Assembly: GCF_000181515.1 (NCBI RefSeq) | Contig: NZ_ABCG01000007.1 | Span: 1 to 64,000, forward strand | Reading direction: 5' to 3' | Length of the DNA: 64,000 nt | From: Erythrobacter sp. SD-21 | Lineage (GTDB): Bacteria > Pseudomonadota > Alphaproteobacteria > Sphingomonadales > Sphingomonadaceae | Shown: positions 26,702 to 35,543 of the stretch, in pieces | How positions within the stretch are numbered: position 1 is the stretch's first letter | Layout of the letters: each line of letters begins with the position of its first letter | Made by a program: the position numbers and the translations under genes | Notes under the pieces: model-generated | Told to the model about the DNA's origin: nothing | Database searches by the model: none | What the model saw: the letters and a program-made list of their open reading frames with translations, nothing else

Positions 26702-28582
26702 ATGCATTTTGCAGGCAAGGTCTGGCGCTTGCTGGTCGGCATCAAGGACGGGCTCGTCCTTCTTTTCATGCTGCTGTTCTTCGCGGCTCTTTTCGCTATT
26801 CTCACCGCACGGCCCAGCCCCGCGCAGGTGCGCGAAGGGGCGCTGCTGCTCGAACTCGACGGCGTGATCGTCGAGGAGCGCACACCGATCGATCCTTTCG
26901 CCGCCCTGCTTTCGGGTAGCGCGCCGGTGGGCGAATACCAGGCCCGCGACCTCGTGCGCGCCATCAATGCGGCCGCAAGCGACGAGCGGATCACCGCCGT
27001 CGTCCTCGATCTCGATCGTTTCATGGGCGCCGGCCAGGTCCATCTTGCCGAAGTGGGCGCGGCGCTCGACCGCGTACGCGCCGCCGACAAGCCCGTTCTC
27101 GCCTACGCCACCGCCTACGCCGATGACGGCGTCTTCCTTGCCGCCCACGCCAGCGAGGTCTGGGTGAACCCCCAGGGCGGTGCCTTCGTCGCCGGGCCGG
27201 GAGGCAATCGCCTCTATTACGCCGGCCTGCTCGACAAGCTGAAAGTGAACGCCCGCGTCTACAAGGTCGGCACCTACAAGAGCGCGGTCGAACCTTACAC
27301 GGAAAGCAGCATGTCCGAACCGGCGCGCGAAAACGCGCAGGCGCTTTACGGCGCGCTGTGGGAGGAATGGCAGGCCAATGTGAAGAAGGCCCGCCCCGCT
27401 GCCGACCTCAAACTGGTCAGCGGCGATCCGGCGGCCTGGGTCGAAGCGGCCAAGGGCGACCTTGCCACCGCCGCGCTCAACGCCAGGCTGGTCGACAAGC
27501 TGGGCTCGCGCACAGAGTTCAACGAACGCGTGGTCGAACTGGTGGGTGAAGACGAGTGGAGCGAGCTTCCCGGAGCCTATCCCTCGACCCAGCTCGCCGC
27601 GTGGCTTGAAGATAATCCCTGGCCCCGCGAAGGACGCGAAATCGGCGTCGTCACCATTGCGGGCGAAATTGTCGATGGCGAGGCCGGCCCCGGTACGGCG
27701 GGCGGCACGCGTATTGCCACGCTGCTCGACGAGGCACTTGACCAGGACTTTGCAGGTCTGGTCGTACGCGTCGATTCCCCGGGCGGTTCGGCTCTCGCGA
27801 GCGAGGAAATCCGCAACGCCATCCTGCGCCACAAGGCGAAAGATATCCCGGTGGCCGTCTCCATGGCCAATGTCGCGGCAAGCGGCGGCTACTGGGTCGC
27901 GACGCCGGCCGACCGCATCTTTGCCGAGCCCGAAACCATCACCGGCTCGATCGGCATTTTCGCGCTCATCCCCACTTTCGAAGACGCGGCAGCCAGCATC
28001 GGCGTCAACAGCGACGGCGTGCAGACCGGCCCGCTGTCGGGCCAGCCCGATCCGATCGCCGGCTTCACGCCCGAGGTCGATCGCATCCTGCAGGCCTCGA
28101 TCGAGGACGGCTACACCGACTTCCTGACGCGTGTCGCCAACGCGCGCCAGATGACGCTCGAACAGGTCGACCGCGTCGGCCAGGGCCGCGTCTGGGACGG
28201 CGGCACGGCGCGGCAGATCCGCCTTGTCGACGAATATGGCGGCATGGCCGACGCGCTCGAATGGGTCGCCGCGCAGGCCCAACTTGGCGATGAGAAATGG
28301 TCGGCCGTCTATCTCGGCGACGATCGCAGCACGACGGATACCATCCTGCGCCAGTGGCTGATCGGGGAAGAAGAAGCCGGTGGGCGCGACGTGTTCGCCC
28401 TGATCGCCGCAGATCAACGCGCGAAAGCCGGGATGGTCCTGGCCGACACCCAGCGTCTCCTCGGCACGAGCGGAGCGCAGGCCTATTGCCTCGTCTGTCC
28501 TTCGCCCGCCCGCGCCAGGGTTCAGGGGCAGCGCAGCTTCGACGGCTTTGTGGCCAAACTGGCTTCGCTTTTCTCCGATTGA
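26702..28582 (+). CDS. sppA: signal peptide peptidase SppA, 67-kDa type
   Basis: Inner-membrane serine/lysine protease that degrades cleaved signal peptides, facing the periplasm. The 626 residues form two tandem ClpP-like domains, the long (E. coli-like) architecture. One N-terminal membrane segment lies near residues 17-36. The catalytic Lys193 is in YKVGTYKSAVEPYT (first repeat) and the nucleophile Ser394 in ANVAASGGYW (second repeat). It is divergent from pyrB and directly precedes tRNA-Val. Confidence 0.95.
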   Translation: MHFAGKVWRLLVGIKDGLVLLFMLLFFAALFAILTARPSPAQVREGALLLELDGVIVEERTPIDPFAALLSGSAPVGEYQARDLVRAINAAASDERITAVVLDLDRFMGAGQVHLAEVGAALDRVRAADKPVLAYATAYADDGVFLAAHASEVWVNPQGGAFVAGPGGNRLYYAGLLDKLKVNARVYKVGTYKSAVEPYTESSMSEPARENAQALYGALWEEWQANVKKARPAADLKLVSGDPAAWVEAAKGDLATAALNARLVDKLGSRTEFNERVVELVGEDEWSELPGAYPSTQLAAWLEDNPWPREGREIGVVTIAGEIVDGEAGPGTAGGTRIATLLDEALDQDFAGLVVRVDSPGGSALASEEIRNAILRHKAKDIPVAVSMANVAASGGYWVATPADRIFAEPETITGSIGIFALIPTFEDAAASIGVNSDGVQTGPLSGQPDPIAGFTPEVDRILQASIEDGYTDFLTRVANARQMTLEQVDRVGQGRVWDGGTARQIRLVDEYGGMADALEWVAAQAQLGDEKWSAVYLGDDRSTTDTILRQWLIGEEEAGGRDVFALIAADQRAKAGMVLADTQRLLGTSGAQAYCLVCPSPARARVQGQRSFDGFVAKLASLFSD

Positions 28583-28652
28583 GCCGCTTGCCATTAGGCG
28601 ATTCGCCGCGTAATGGCGCGCCCCTGCCTGGCAATCATTGCCACAAAAGGGC

Positions 28653-28727
28653 GGGCGCGTAGCTCAGTGGTAGAGCACACCCTTCACACGGGTGGGGTCG
28701 CAAGTTCAATCCTTGCCGCGCCCACCA
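28653..28727 (+). tRNA. tRNA-Val (anticodon CAC)
   Basis: A 75-base cloverleaf: acceptor GGGCGCG pairs with CGCGCCC, the anticodon arm is CACCC-TTCACAC-GGGTG giving anticodon CAC, the T arm contains GTTCAATCC, and the CCA end is encoded. The sequence immediately 3' changes to lower-GC accessory genes, so this tRNA may be an island attachment site. Confidence 0.95.
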
Positions 28728-28940
28728 TCTTTTCAATGACTTAGAAGAGATGGCCCGCGTTTCCATGAAAAAAACATGAAAAACATAGGTGGACTTCCGC
28801 GAACATCGGCAGTGGTCCGCGCTCGCTGAGAGTTCGGTCTTCGGCATGGGCGACATGCCAGATTTTCATCACTGAACCAGAAGGTTACCGCTTTTTCACG
28901 ATTGATTGGCATGCAATGCCGACAAGAACCGAGAGAAAGC

Positions 28941-29591
28941 ATGTCAATCCATCAACCGATCCCTCCGACCAAAGCCATCGAGCTTGTGGAATTCAGAAAC
29001 CTCGATGGAGCTGATTGTCTTCTTGCCGATTTTGCTGCTGCCGGTCTGATTAAAACATATGCGCTTAAGCGGGAAGTAAGACCCGTTGGAGGTCCGACAG
29101 AAATGGTGCGCGATGCCCAAATTCCGCCCGAGGATTGGGAAAGGATTATCGCATGCAAGAAGGTCAGCGTCGCATTGAAAGGTGGAACTGTCCGGCTTGA
29201 AGGATCGACTCTCCACGGCGGAACACCTTCGGTGCGAATTACCGGCATCAGCTTTTCCGAAACCTCGCTCGTCAAGGTTCTCGATCGTTACTGCGTCACC
29301 ACGCCTACTAACCTTGCGAAGCGAACCCCCACTCCGAATTTGGACACGACGCTAAACGAACCCTTTCCGCCCTCCAAAAGTTGCAAGCCAACAAACGAGG
29401 ATGTCCAGCCGATAAAGCCAGGAGCGCTGACTGTTTCTGTCGCGCAAGCCATGCAAGCGACTGGATTGGGACGAACCACAATCGATAAGCTTATGCGGAA
29501 CGGCACGCTCCACAGAACGAAAGCCGGCAGGCGCACACTGATTACCGTCGAGAGCATCGAACGATATGTCGGCGTGAAGGTGAGACAATAG
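28941..29591 (+). CDS. excisionase-like DNA-binding protein
   Basis: A 216-residue protein at the left border of the accessory region. The C-terminal ~55 residues (ALTVSVAQAMQATGLGRTT... RRTLITVESIERYVG) match the helix-turn-helix domain of excisionase/MerR-like binders (HTH_17). The N-terminal ~150 residues are of unknown fold and much longer than in classical excisionases. The ATG at 28941 follows GAGAGAAAGC. No integrase is adjacent. Base composition is lower in GC than in sppA, a sign of transfer. It could be a regulator rather than a recombination factor. Confidence 0.7.
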   Translation: MSIHQPIPPTKAIELVEFRNLDGADCLLADFAAAGLIKTYALKREVRPVGGPTEMVRDAQIPPEDWERIIACKKVSVALKGGTVRLEGSTLHGGTPSVRITGISFSETSLVKVLDRYCVTTPTNLAKRTPTPNLDTTLNEPFPPSKSCKPTNEDVQPIKPGALTVSVAQAMQATGLGRTTIDKLMRNGTLHRTKAGRRTLITVESIERYVGVKVRQ

Positions 29592-29881
29592 AACACACTC
29601 GCTGATGTCGCATGATCCTTCCCTCGCAGTCGTTTAACGGCGGCTGCTTTGCGCCCCAATCCAAGACGTAGCCACCCGAGATTTTAGCTCCCAAGAGCGG
29701 ACATTCGCATAGGTCGATGAACGCGGGTGGCCGCGCGGAGAAGGGGGTTGCTAAGATACGATTGTGATTTCTCGTTAAAGAGTTTCGAATTCTTTCTTGG
29801 CCACCCAACAGCGAAGAGTGCGGTGGATCCGCTTGTAGCCCGAGCGAATTTCGATGGCTTCTACGCTTCGACCGCGCGCGC
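29592..29881. other. 290-base gap
   Basis: Separates the excisionase-like gene from the convergent Cap15 gene. I see no convincing gene, tRNA or strong terminator; the open frames here are Arg-rich and unlike the flanking genes. Confidence 0.5.
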
Positions 29882-30598
29882 CTAAACCGTTTGATTAGGG
29901 AGACGATCAAGTGTCAGCGTTCCAGCAGTGTTTATTGAGCGTCGCCATTGTCGCGCTGTCCAGAATGTTCCCTCAAGCTGATCCTTCTCATTATCGTAGA
30001 ACAAGCAGGCTGCTGCATCGAAACTGGGATCATCCGCTTGGTTATCGGTGTCGTTTTGCTGGCTAAAGAAATAGCAGAGCGAGGGCCGTTCAGTTTCCGA
30101 ACGCATGCGCGGCATGACGATATAACTTGTCGAGTTTTTAATCGGTGTATCAGCGCGCGGATTGGTCACTTTGATCTTGATGGACCACCACGATTGTTCA
30201 ATCTCGGCGACCAGTGAGACAGGCAACAACTCGGCAAGCTCGTCCGCTTCGCAAATTCGAGGGTCGAAACTACGTCGCCGATCGGAGGCCGCATCAAGCA
30301 ACTGCATCTGACGCGACCAATTGCTGCGAAGCGTCATAGCCCACTTGCCGTTGAGGTCCGGGAACACGTGGTGCCCGAGATCGGGCAACCAGCCAACCTT
30401 TTTACTCACCGCCCAAACCCATCGCCAGATCGGGTTCCATGTAAGGGCAACACAGATTGCCCAAACGATGCTTGGTATTGCCAGCCTTCGAACTTCGATA
30501 TCGAATGCAGACGTAGCGAATTCTATCGCCAGGAAAACGCCCACGGCCAAGAGTGCCGCAGCGTAGATCAGCGCTTTTACCGGGAAAATTCTGTACAT
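29882..30598 (-). CDS. cap15: CBASS effector Cap15 (2TM + beta-barrel)
   Basis: Predicted membrane effector of a CBASS anti-phage system, 238 residues. Two membrane helices (about 9-28 and 41-62) are followed by a beta-rich domain starting at DLNGKWAMTLRSNW (about 81-94), the pattern of the S-2TMbeta/Cap15 family. Known members sense a cyclic nucleotide with the small barrel and oligomerise to disrupt the inner membrane. ATG 30598 is preceded by AGAGGCG at 8 bases. It is transcribed divergently from the CD-NTase operon with 77 bases between starts, an unusual layout because effectors are commonly inside the operon. Confidence 0.85.
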   Translation of the reverse strand: MYRIFPVKALIYAAALLAVGVFLAIEFATSAFDIEVRRLAIPSIVWAICVALTWNPIWRWVWAVSKKVGWLPDLGHHVFPDLNGKWAMTLRSNWSRQMQLLDAASDRRRSFDPRICEADELAELLPVSLVAEIEQSWWSIKIKVTNPRADTPIKNSTSYIVMPRMRSETERPSLCYFFSQQNDTDNQADDPSFDAAACLFYDNEKDQLEGTFWTARQWRRSINTAGTLTLDRLPNQTV

Positions 30599-30675
30599 TG
30601 TTTGTTCGCCTCTTGATTTCGCTGTAACCTGCCGCATCTCTGTAGGAAAGGCCCGATTGATTTAGGAGTGCCGCC

Positions 30676-31854
30676 ATGACTTTAGCTAACGCGCATGCCC
30701 TATTTGTCGGGCTTCAAAAGAACCCGAGCTATCTTGCAAGCCTCGAGATCGAAGATAACGAGCGGCAGCGCCTCTTAAATGCCCGTCAAACCATCCGCAC
30801 GGCCCTTCGCAATGCAACGCATCGCCTCGAAACAGACAAAAGCTTTTGGCGGCGTGGTTATCTGATCGAGACTGCCAATCGCATCCAGGACGATGTGAAG
30901 GTCAAGTTCATGACGCAAGGCAGCTTCGCGTATAAGACGCTGAATGCTCCAGCGCAGCCGGCTTTGCAGGAGATCGATCTTGACGATGGCATGTACGTTC
31001 CGGTCCGGTTTCTGAGCGACAATCATCCCGCGCTAGCGGCTGGCGCACTGTTTACCTTCGTTGAAGAAGTACTTCGCCCGGTTTGCCGGGCTAACGGCTG
31101 GTCGCTCGACTCCAGCAAGAGCACGTGCGTGCGAATCAGGCTCTGGCGAGGCGCGCATATCGACATCCCGATTTATTCCGTTCCAGAGGAGCGCTTCAGA
31201 ATCATGAAGGCAGCCATTGAGGAAGCCGCCTTCAGCGCGCGCAACCTAACATTTGACAGCGTTCCTGCGATTCCGAGCGACCGCGTGATGCTGGCCCAGC
31301 GCAGCGGAGAATGGGTTCAATCGGATCCCAAACAGCTTCATGACTGGGTTGAAAACCGAGTTGATCGCCACGGCCCTTCATTCCGTCGAATGAGCCGCTT
31401 CTTTAAGGGCTGGCGCAATCATGTCTGGGCCGACAGCCCGCTATCCTCAATCTGCCTCATGTGTGCGATCGATGCGGCTCTACTCGAACTCGGTCAGAGC
31501 GCAGAAAACCGCGATGATAAGACTATACTCGATGTCGCGCGACTGCTTCCGCCGATTTTTTCAGGCGAGATCAAAAACCCGGTGGTTAAGGCGAGCTGTT
31601 TGAACAGCTGGAGCGAGGAAGAGCGCGGAGATGTTCTGGCGGAAACGCGAGCCCTTGCTGCGACAATGGAGGCTGCGCTCGAGCGTACTGGCGACGCCGA
31701 CCGGGTTATCGAGCATCTGCGCGATGCATTCGGACGACGCATTCCCTACAGGCCAGATATCATTGCGATTGAGAGCGACACGGCTGCAGCTGTACGTGCC
31801 GCTCCTGCGGCGACCGTGGCCACACCGCACATTACTAGTTCCGATTCCGGATGA
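30676..31854 (+). CDS. cdnA: CBASS CD-NTase (DncV-like cyclic dinucleotide synthase)
   Basis: cGAS/DncV-like nucleotidyltransferase of 392 residues that makes a cyclic oligonucleotide upon phage infection. The active site is visible as QGSFAYKTLN (GS at 82-83), DLDDG (Asp101, Asp103) and HIDIPIY (Asp163). The overall pattern resembles the DncV clade, which usually makes cyclic GMP-AMP; the exact product is not readable. TTAGGAG precedes the ATG. The Ala/Ser-rich C-terminal tail is the likely target of Cap2-mediated conjugation. Its stop overlaps cap2 (ATGA). Confidence 0.88.
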   Translation: MTLANAHALFVGLQKNPSYLASLEIEDNERQRLLNARQTIRTALRNATHRLETDKSFWRRGYLIETANRIQDDVKVKFMTQGSFAYKTLNAPAQPALQEIDLDDGMYVPVRFLSDNHPALAAGALFTFVEEVLRPVCRANGWSLDSSKSTCVRIRLWRGAHIDIPIYSVPEERFRIMKAAIEEAAFSARNLTFDSVPAIPSDRVMLAQRSGEWVQSDPKQLHDWVENRVDRHGPSFRRMSRFFKGWRNHVWADSPLSSICLMCAIDAALLELGQSAENRDDKTILDVARLLPPIFSGEIKNPVVKASCLNSWSEEERGDVLAETRALAATMEAALERTGDADRVIEHLRDAFGRRIPYRPDIIAIESDTAAAVRAAPAATVATPHITSSDSG

Positions 31855-33527
31855 GGTCGCAAGCCGATCGGTGGCGCGCAATTGCAGCTACGCTTGCGAA
31901 TAAAGGCTTCACCGAACAGCAAGGGGTATCGCCAGAGTTTCGCGGATCGATAAACGTCCATGGCCGTGCGGTCGATATTGAACTGGTTGTTCCAGATTCA
32001 AAGTTTGTGAAGCTACCCATTGTTCGGCTTGTCGATCGCAAGCAACTCCCCACTGGCGCATTTGGACATATAAGCCGTGACGACATCGAAGGCACTGTGG
32101 TTTGCTTTGCCCCCGCAACAGGCCTGCCACTCGACTTTCACAATCCAGGCGGATCCGTTTTGCGCGTGCTCAGACAGGCCGAGCTTTCGCTGGAGAAGAG
32201 TTTTGCCGGGAAAGGCGGCGCCGAAGTTGCGGCCGAGTACCAAGAGTATTGGATAACGAAGGAGCCGCAGTTCCGAGTTCTCGTAAGCCGGGATGGTACT
32301 GCTGGGCGACAAGCCGGTTTGCAATACGCGGTCTTCAAACCTGAAACGGGAAGTCCGTTTTTCGCGATCGCTGATACGATCAGTCTACATGACCACGAGG
32401 CAACCCGATTGTCTGGAGCCGTTGTATTCCATTTCGATGCCGAGTTGGGACCGACCGCTGATCGAGTGGTACCGAACAGCTACTTGTCTCTTGAGCAATG
32501 GTTTCGTGGGCAAACGGCTGTGGTTGCTGATCGCTGGAGCGAATGTGAAAGAGCGCTTCTGTCGGGGAAATTCGTATGCCTCGCAGCAAACAACTGCACT
32601 CTCGGCGTCACAGTTGAACTACCGGTTAACATTGCAGTGGCGGTCCGTGCGAAGAAACTGCGATCTTCGAAATTGCAGCCACTTTTAGCCAAACAGAAAA
32701 CTAAACTCGATATCAAGCGCTCCGGTGGTTATTGGACGGGATTGGCTGAGATCGCTCAACGTAATTTGCACGGGATCAAAACATTGGATGGGAAGGCCAT
32801 CGCTCTTGTAGGTTGCGGCACGCTTGGAAGCCATCTTGCCAAATTCCTCATCCAGAGTGGCGCGGGCGTCAGTGCCCCCCTTACCCTAGTTGATGGTCAG
32901 GTGCTTTCTGCTGGCAATATTGGGCGTCATTATCTCGGTCATTCGCGGATAGGCGAGCCGAAGGCGAGCGCACTGGCTGAGGAGCTAAAATCTTTTCACC
33001 CCCAATGCGATATCCGGGCCACGGTTGGCGATGCGCTAGCTCAAACGACGGTGCTGGCTGACGCCAATCTACACGTCGACGCGACAGGTGATTGGAACAC
33101 GCAATATGCGCTGAATGAACTTTTTTATGAGGACGGCATATCGGCTGATGCCATTTTACATTGCTGGATAAGCGGTAACGGCGCAGCTGTTCAGGCGTTT
33201 CTGAATGTCCGCGGCGATAAGTGCTGCTTTCGCTGTCTGAGGCCGTCTATGGACGCAGGGCCGCGTTTCCCAGCTCTCAAACCGGGGGTCGATGCCAACC
33301 TGGCCCCTGCGACCTGCGGAGATGGGAACTATATTCCTTACTCCGTTGCTGCGCCTGCCACCGCCGCCGGATTAGCTTGCGACATGGCGATAGGTTGGGC
33401 CAACGACAAGCCAGGGGCGCGGCTTCGCACGATCGTACTCGACCACGAACGCGGCATCGAGCGTAAACCAACGTCTCCTTCAGCACACAAAACGTGCCCA
33501 TCATGCCTCGCGAGGTATGGGTCGTGA
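31851..33527 (+). CDS. cap2: CBASS Cap2, E1-E2 ubiquitin-like transferase fusion
   Basis: Type II CBASS accessory enzyme that conjugates the CD-NTase C-terminus to other molecules to prime signalling. Of its 558 residues, the N-terminal third is an E2-like domain with candidate catalytic Cys85 (GTVVCFAPATG). The C-terminal half is an E1/ThiF domain with nucleotide loop GCGTLGSH (321-328), candidate E1 Cys489 (ATCGDGN), and zinc Cys pairs CFRC (459-462) and CPSC (549-552). The start overlaps the cdnA stop. Context and domain order make the assignment firm. Confidence 0.93.
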   Translation: MRSQADRWRAIAATLANKGFTEQQGVSPEFRGSINVHGRAVDIELVVPDSKFVKLPIVRLVDRKQLPTGAFGHISRDDIEGTVVCFAPATGLPLDFHNPGGSVLRVLRQAELSLEKSFAGKGGAEVAAEYQEYWITKEPQFRVLVSRDGTAGRQAGLQYAVFKPETGSPFFAIADTISLHDHEATRLSGAVVFHFDAELGPTADRVVPNSYLSLEQWFRGQTAVVADRWSECERALLSGKFVCLAANNCTLGVTVELPVNIAVAVRAKKLRSSKLQPLLAKQKTKLDIKRSGGYWTGLAEIAQRNLHGIKTLDGKAIALVGCGTLGSHLAKFLIQSGAGVSAPLTLVDGQVLSAGNIGRHYLGHSRIGEPKASALAEELKSFHPQCDIRATVGDALAQTTVLADANLHVDATGDWNTQYALNELFYEDGISADAILHCWISGNGAAVQAFLNVRGDKCCFRCLRPSMDAGPRFPALKPGVDANLAPATCGDGNYIPYSVAAPATAAGLACDMAIGWANDKPGARLRTIVLDHERGIERKPTSPSAHKTCPSCLARYGS

Positions 33528-34060
33528 TCGAGGGCATTCTTGTTGATCATGAAGCTGCAGAAAACATGTTGAAATGTACGCGGCAATATCGCCCTTTAGA
33601 AGCTGGGGGGCTGGTACTTGGGCTGCGCAAGGGTCTCTACCTTCATGTGACTGAGATCACCCGTCCATTGCCCTGGGATCGACAGAGTTCGACGCGCTTC
33701 CAGCGCTCGCCTAAGGGGCACAGAATAGCTGCGCTTAGGAGGTGGCGTAAATCCGGCGGAAAGATGGACTGGATTGGCGAATGGCACAGCCATCCCGGGT
33801 TTTCTCTTAAGCCTTCCTCCATCGATGTACGCAATTGGCAGGGCATCGTTAGGCAGCGCAAGGCAGAGATGATATTCCCCATCTGCGACGGACGAGAAAC
33901 TACCTTTTACCTTCAGTTTTCGGGTGATCGGGGTAAGGTTTTGCTCCGGCAAGTCGAAAAAGATGAGCTCGGCACTTTCTACCTCACCCCCGCTGCCATC
34001 AAGCGTCGTCTGCGCAAAACGGGTAATGAGGCTTATGGTCCAACCGTCGAGTTGCCCTAG
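33524..34060 (+). CDS. cap3: CBASS Cap3, JAB/JAMM isopeptidase
   Basis: Metalloprotease that removes Cap2-made conjugates from the CD-NTase. The JAMM motif is intact: an EAGG Glu, then EWHSHPGFSLKPSSIDV containing HxHP-x6-SxxD. I chose the GTG at 33524 because it makes a GTGA overlap with the cap2 stop and follows GAGG at 8 bases (178 residues). An in-frame ATG at 33503 or GTG at 33494 would add 7-10 residues that could complete the first beta strand, so the start is uncertain. It is the last gene of the cdnA-cap2-cap3 operon. Confidence 0.9.
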   Translation: MIEGILVDHEAAENMLKCTRQYRPLEAGGLVLGLRKGLYLHVTEITRPLPWDRQSSTRFQRSPKGHRIAALRRWRKSGGKMDWIGEWHSHPGFSLKPSSIDVRNWQGIVRQRKAEMIFPICDGRETTFYLQFSGDRGKVLLRQVEKDELGTFYLTPAAIKRRLRKTGNEAYGPTVELP

Positions 34061-34408
34061 CCTAGCGGGCAACCGCAACCACACTTTGCTCTGTTCCTGC
34101 AAACGGCCCACCTCTGCACGAGCGTGGCTATGGCACATTGCGAGCCGCAATTGGAATCAAACCACCACAACAACTCGAGATCTTGAGACTAATCGTAGTA
34201 ACTTCCAAGGACAAACCGAAGTGCACAGCAACGAAAGATGAATCTCCGATCTAAGCGCTAAAGCTGGCAACATGGTCTGGGACGAGACGGCAGCATTCCG
34301 TGTCGGGCTCGTCAACAGAAGACAGTCTGCAACCGGCCCAACAAAGGACCCTACAATGGGGTCAGCCCCTGCATAGGCCCTCGTTTTGCTAATCCCCCAG
34401 TTGCAGTA
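34061..34408. other. 348-base gap after CBASS operon
   Basis: Between cap3 and the convergent alpha/beta hydrolase gene. No convincing coding frame, tRNA or repeat; a short GGGGTCAGCCCC palindrome near 34359 is the only structure noted. Confidence 0.5.
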
Positions 34409-35200
34409 TTATTTCGATTCCGAGATGCTTGTTGCATCCAGTATTACGCGAACGGTCTCCTCTGGCTGATCCCACATCGGGAAGTGTCCGCTACGCTCGA
34501 ACCAATGCACCGTCGCTTCAGGGAAGGCTATGGTCGCGCGATATGCCTGCTGCGGTAGACACAACCGATCCTTACGTCCCCAGCCGATGACCACGGGCGC
34601 AGTCGTTGCCGCAGCGCCCTCCTGCATTGCGCCGTCGGCGAGGTCCTTCACAAGCGAATTGACGGTGCGCGTATCAGCCAATGACTTCAATTCACGCGCG
34701 ACGAATGCCGGGTCGAGCGCCCACGGCCTTGCAGAGAGCTGGGCCATGAGCGCGGTCCGTCCTGCGACATTTCCGGTGATAGCAGGAAGAGCCGGTCGCA
34801 GCGCGCGAACCAGAGCAACTGATGGCGTTATGGTGGCTTTGAAGAAGGTGCGCTCCCACCCCTGCCAGAAGCCGCCCGGATCCAGTGCGACAACCGCGCC
34901 CGCTCGGCCGCGCCGCGCCATCTCGAGCACCAGGCGAGCACCCAGCGAGCTGCCAACCATATCAATACCTGTGAAATTCTCCGCGCCGAGCCATTCGTCG
35001 AGACTGCGCGCGAGTCCTTCGAACGTGCCGCTGTCGGCCTCCTCGCTTGTCTGCCCATGGCCGGGCAGGTCGAGGGCAATCACCTCCCTGACTTGAGAAA
35101 GCGCAGGCGAGATAGTGTCCCACGAGCCGCAGGTTGCCCCCAGTCCGTGGACAAGGAGAAGGGGTTTTCCGCGCCCCGTGCGCGTGTGGTGCATGGTCAT
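34409..35200 (-). CDS. alpha/beta-fold hydrolase
   Basis: A 263-residue cytoplasmic alpha/beta hydrolase. The oxyanion region is LLLVHGLGATCGSWD, the nucleophile elbow GSSLGAR (Ser about 85), and the catalytic His is in RSGHFPMWDQPEET near the C-terminus; an Asp in WGRKDRLC completes the triad. The substrate is unknown; esterase or C-C hydrolase activities are typical of the family. There is no clear ribosome site, and ATGs at 35200 and 35194 are both possible. It sits between the CBASS locus and the unknown-gene block and could be cargo of the accessory region. Confidence 0.85.
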   Translation of the reverse strand: MTMHHTRTGRGKPLLLVHGLGATCGSWDTISPALSQVREVIALDLPGHGQTSEEADSGTFEGLARSLDEWLGAENFTGIDMVGSSLGARLVLEMARRGRAGAVVALDPGGFWQGWERTFFKATITPSVALVRALRPALPAITGNVAGRTALMAQLSARPWALDPAFVARELKSLADTRTVNSLVKDLADGAMQEGAAATTAPVVIGWGRKDRLCLPQQAYRATIAFPEATVHWFERSGHFPMWDQPEETVRVILDATSISESK

Positions 35201-35291
35201 GTAATGGTAACGTCTCGCGCCGACTTATGGGCCCGTGGATGTCTACATTGCCGAAGGTGAAGCCAAGAGCGGACAGTCAGCTACCGGCCCC

Positions 35292-35453
35292 TTAACGGAC
35301 CGTCGGCATGCCGATCGTAAGTAGGGTCGTAATGGTCTGCATATCGCTGAAACAACCAATGTTCGCTCCGCTCCAGTCGACGCTCATCCTGATATTGGTC
35401 TCGAATTTGGCCAGTTCCGGAACCTTTGGATGAGGCAGCGAGGTGAAACTCAT
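35292..35453 (-). CDS. 53-residue hypothetical protein
   Basis: A short frame, MSFTSLPHPK... to TIGMPTVR, with GGAG 6 bases before the ATG, inside the gap between the alpha/beta hydrolase and the next leftward gene. It has no recognisable domain. It may be a real small gene or a decayed remnant. Confidence 0.3.
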   Translation of the reverse strand: MSFTSLPHPKVPELAKFETNIRMSVDWSGANIGCFSDMQTITTLLTIGMPTVR

Positions 35454-35543
35454 CTCAAGCTCCGGGCATCGGTAGGCAGTCTCTTCGGCGATTGGGCGAA
35501 TGCGGATTCAAGAAAATGGGGGCGATCCTTCGGATGCCCCGTT

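Noticed and set aside
26663-28594. A 643-codon open frame on the minus strand
   Set aside because: Antisense to sppA, which carries both catalytic residues in the right order; antisense product has no domain.
28902-28940. Upstream start for the excisionase-like gene
   Set aside because: The frame is open but lacks a ribosome site, whereas ATG 28941 follows a purine-rich GAGAGAAAG stretch.
29542-29910. A 122-codon Arg-rich frame on the minus strand
   Set aside because: No ribosome site, no domain, and it overlaps the ends of two better-supported genes.
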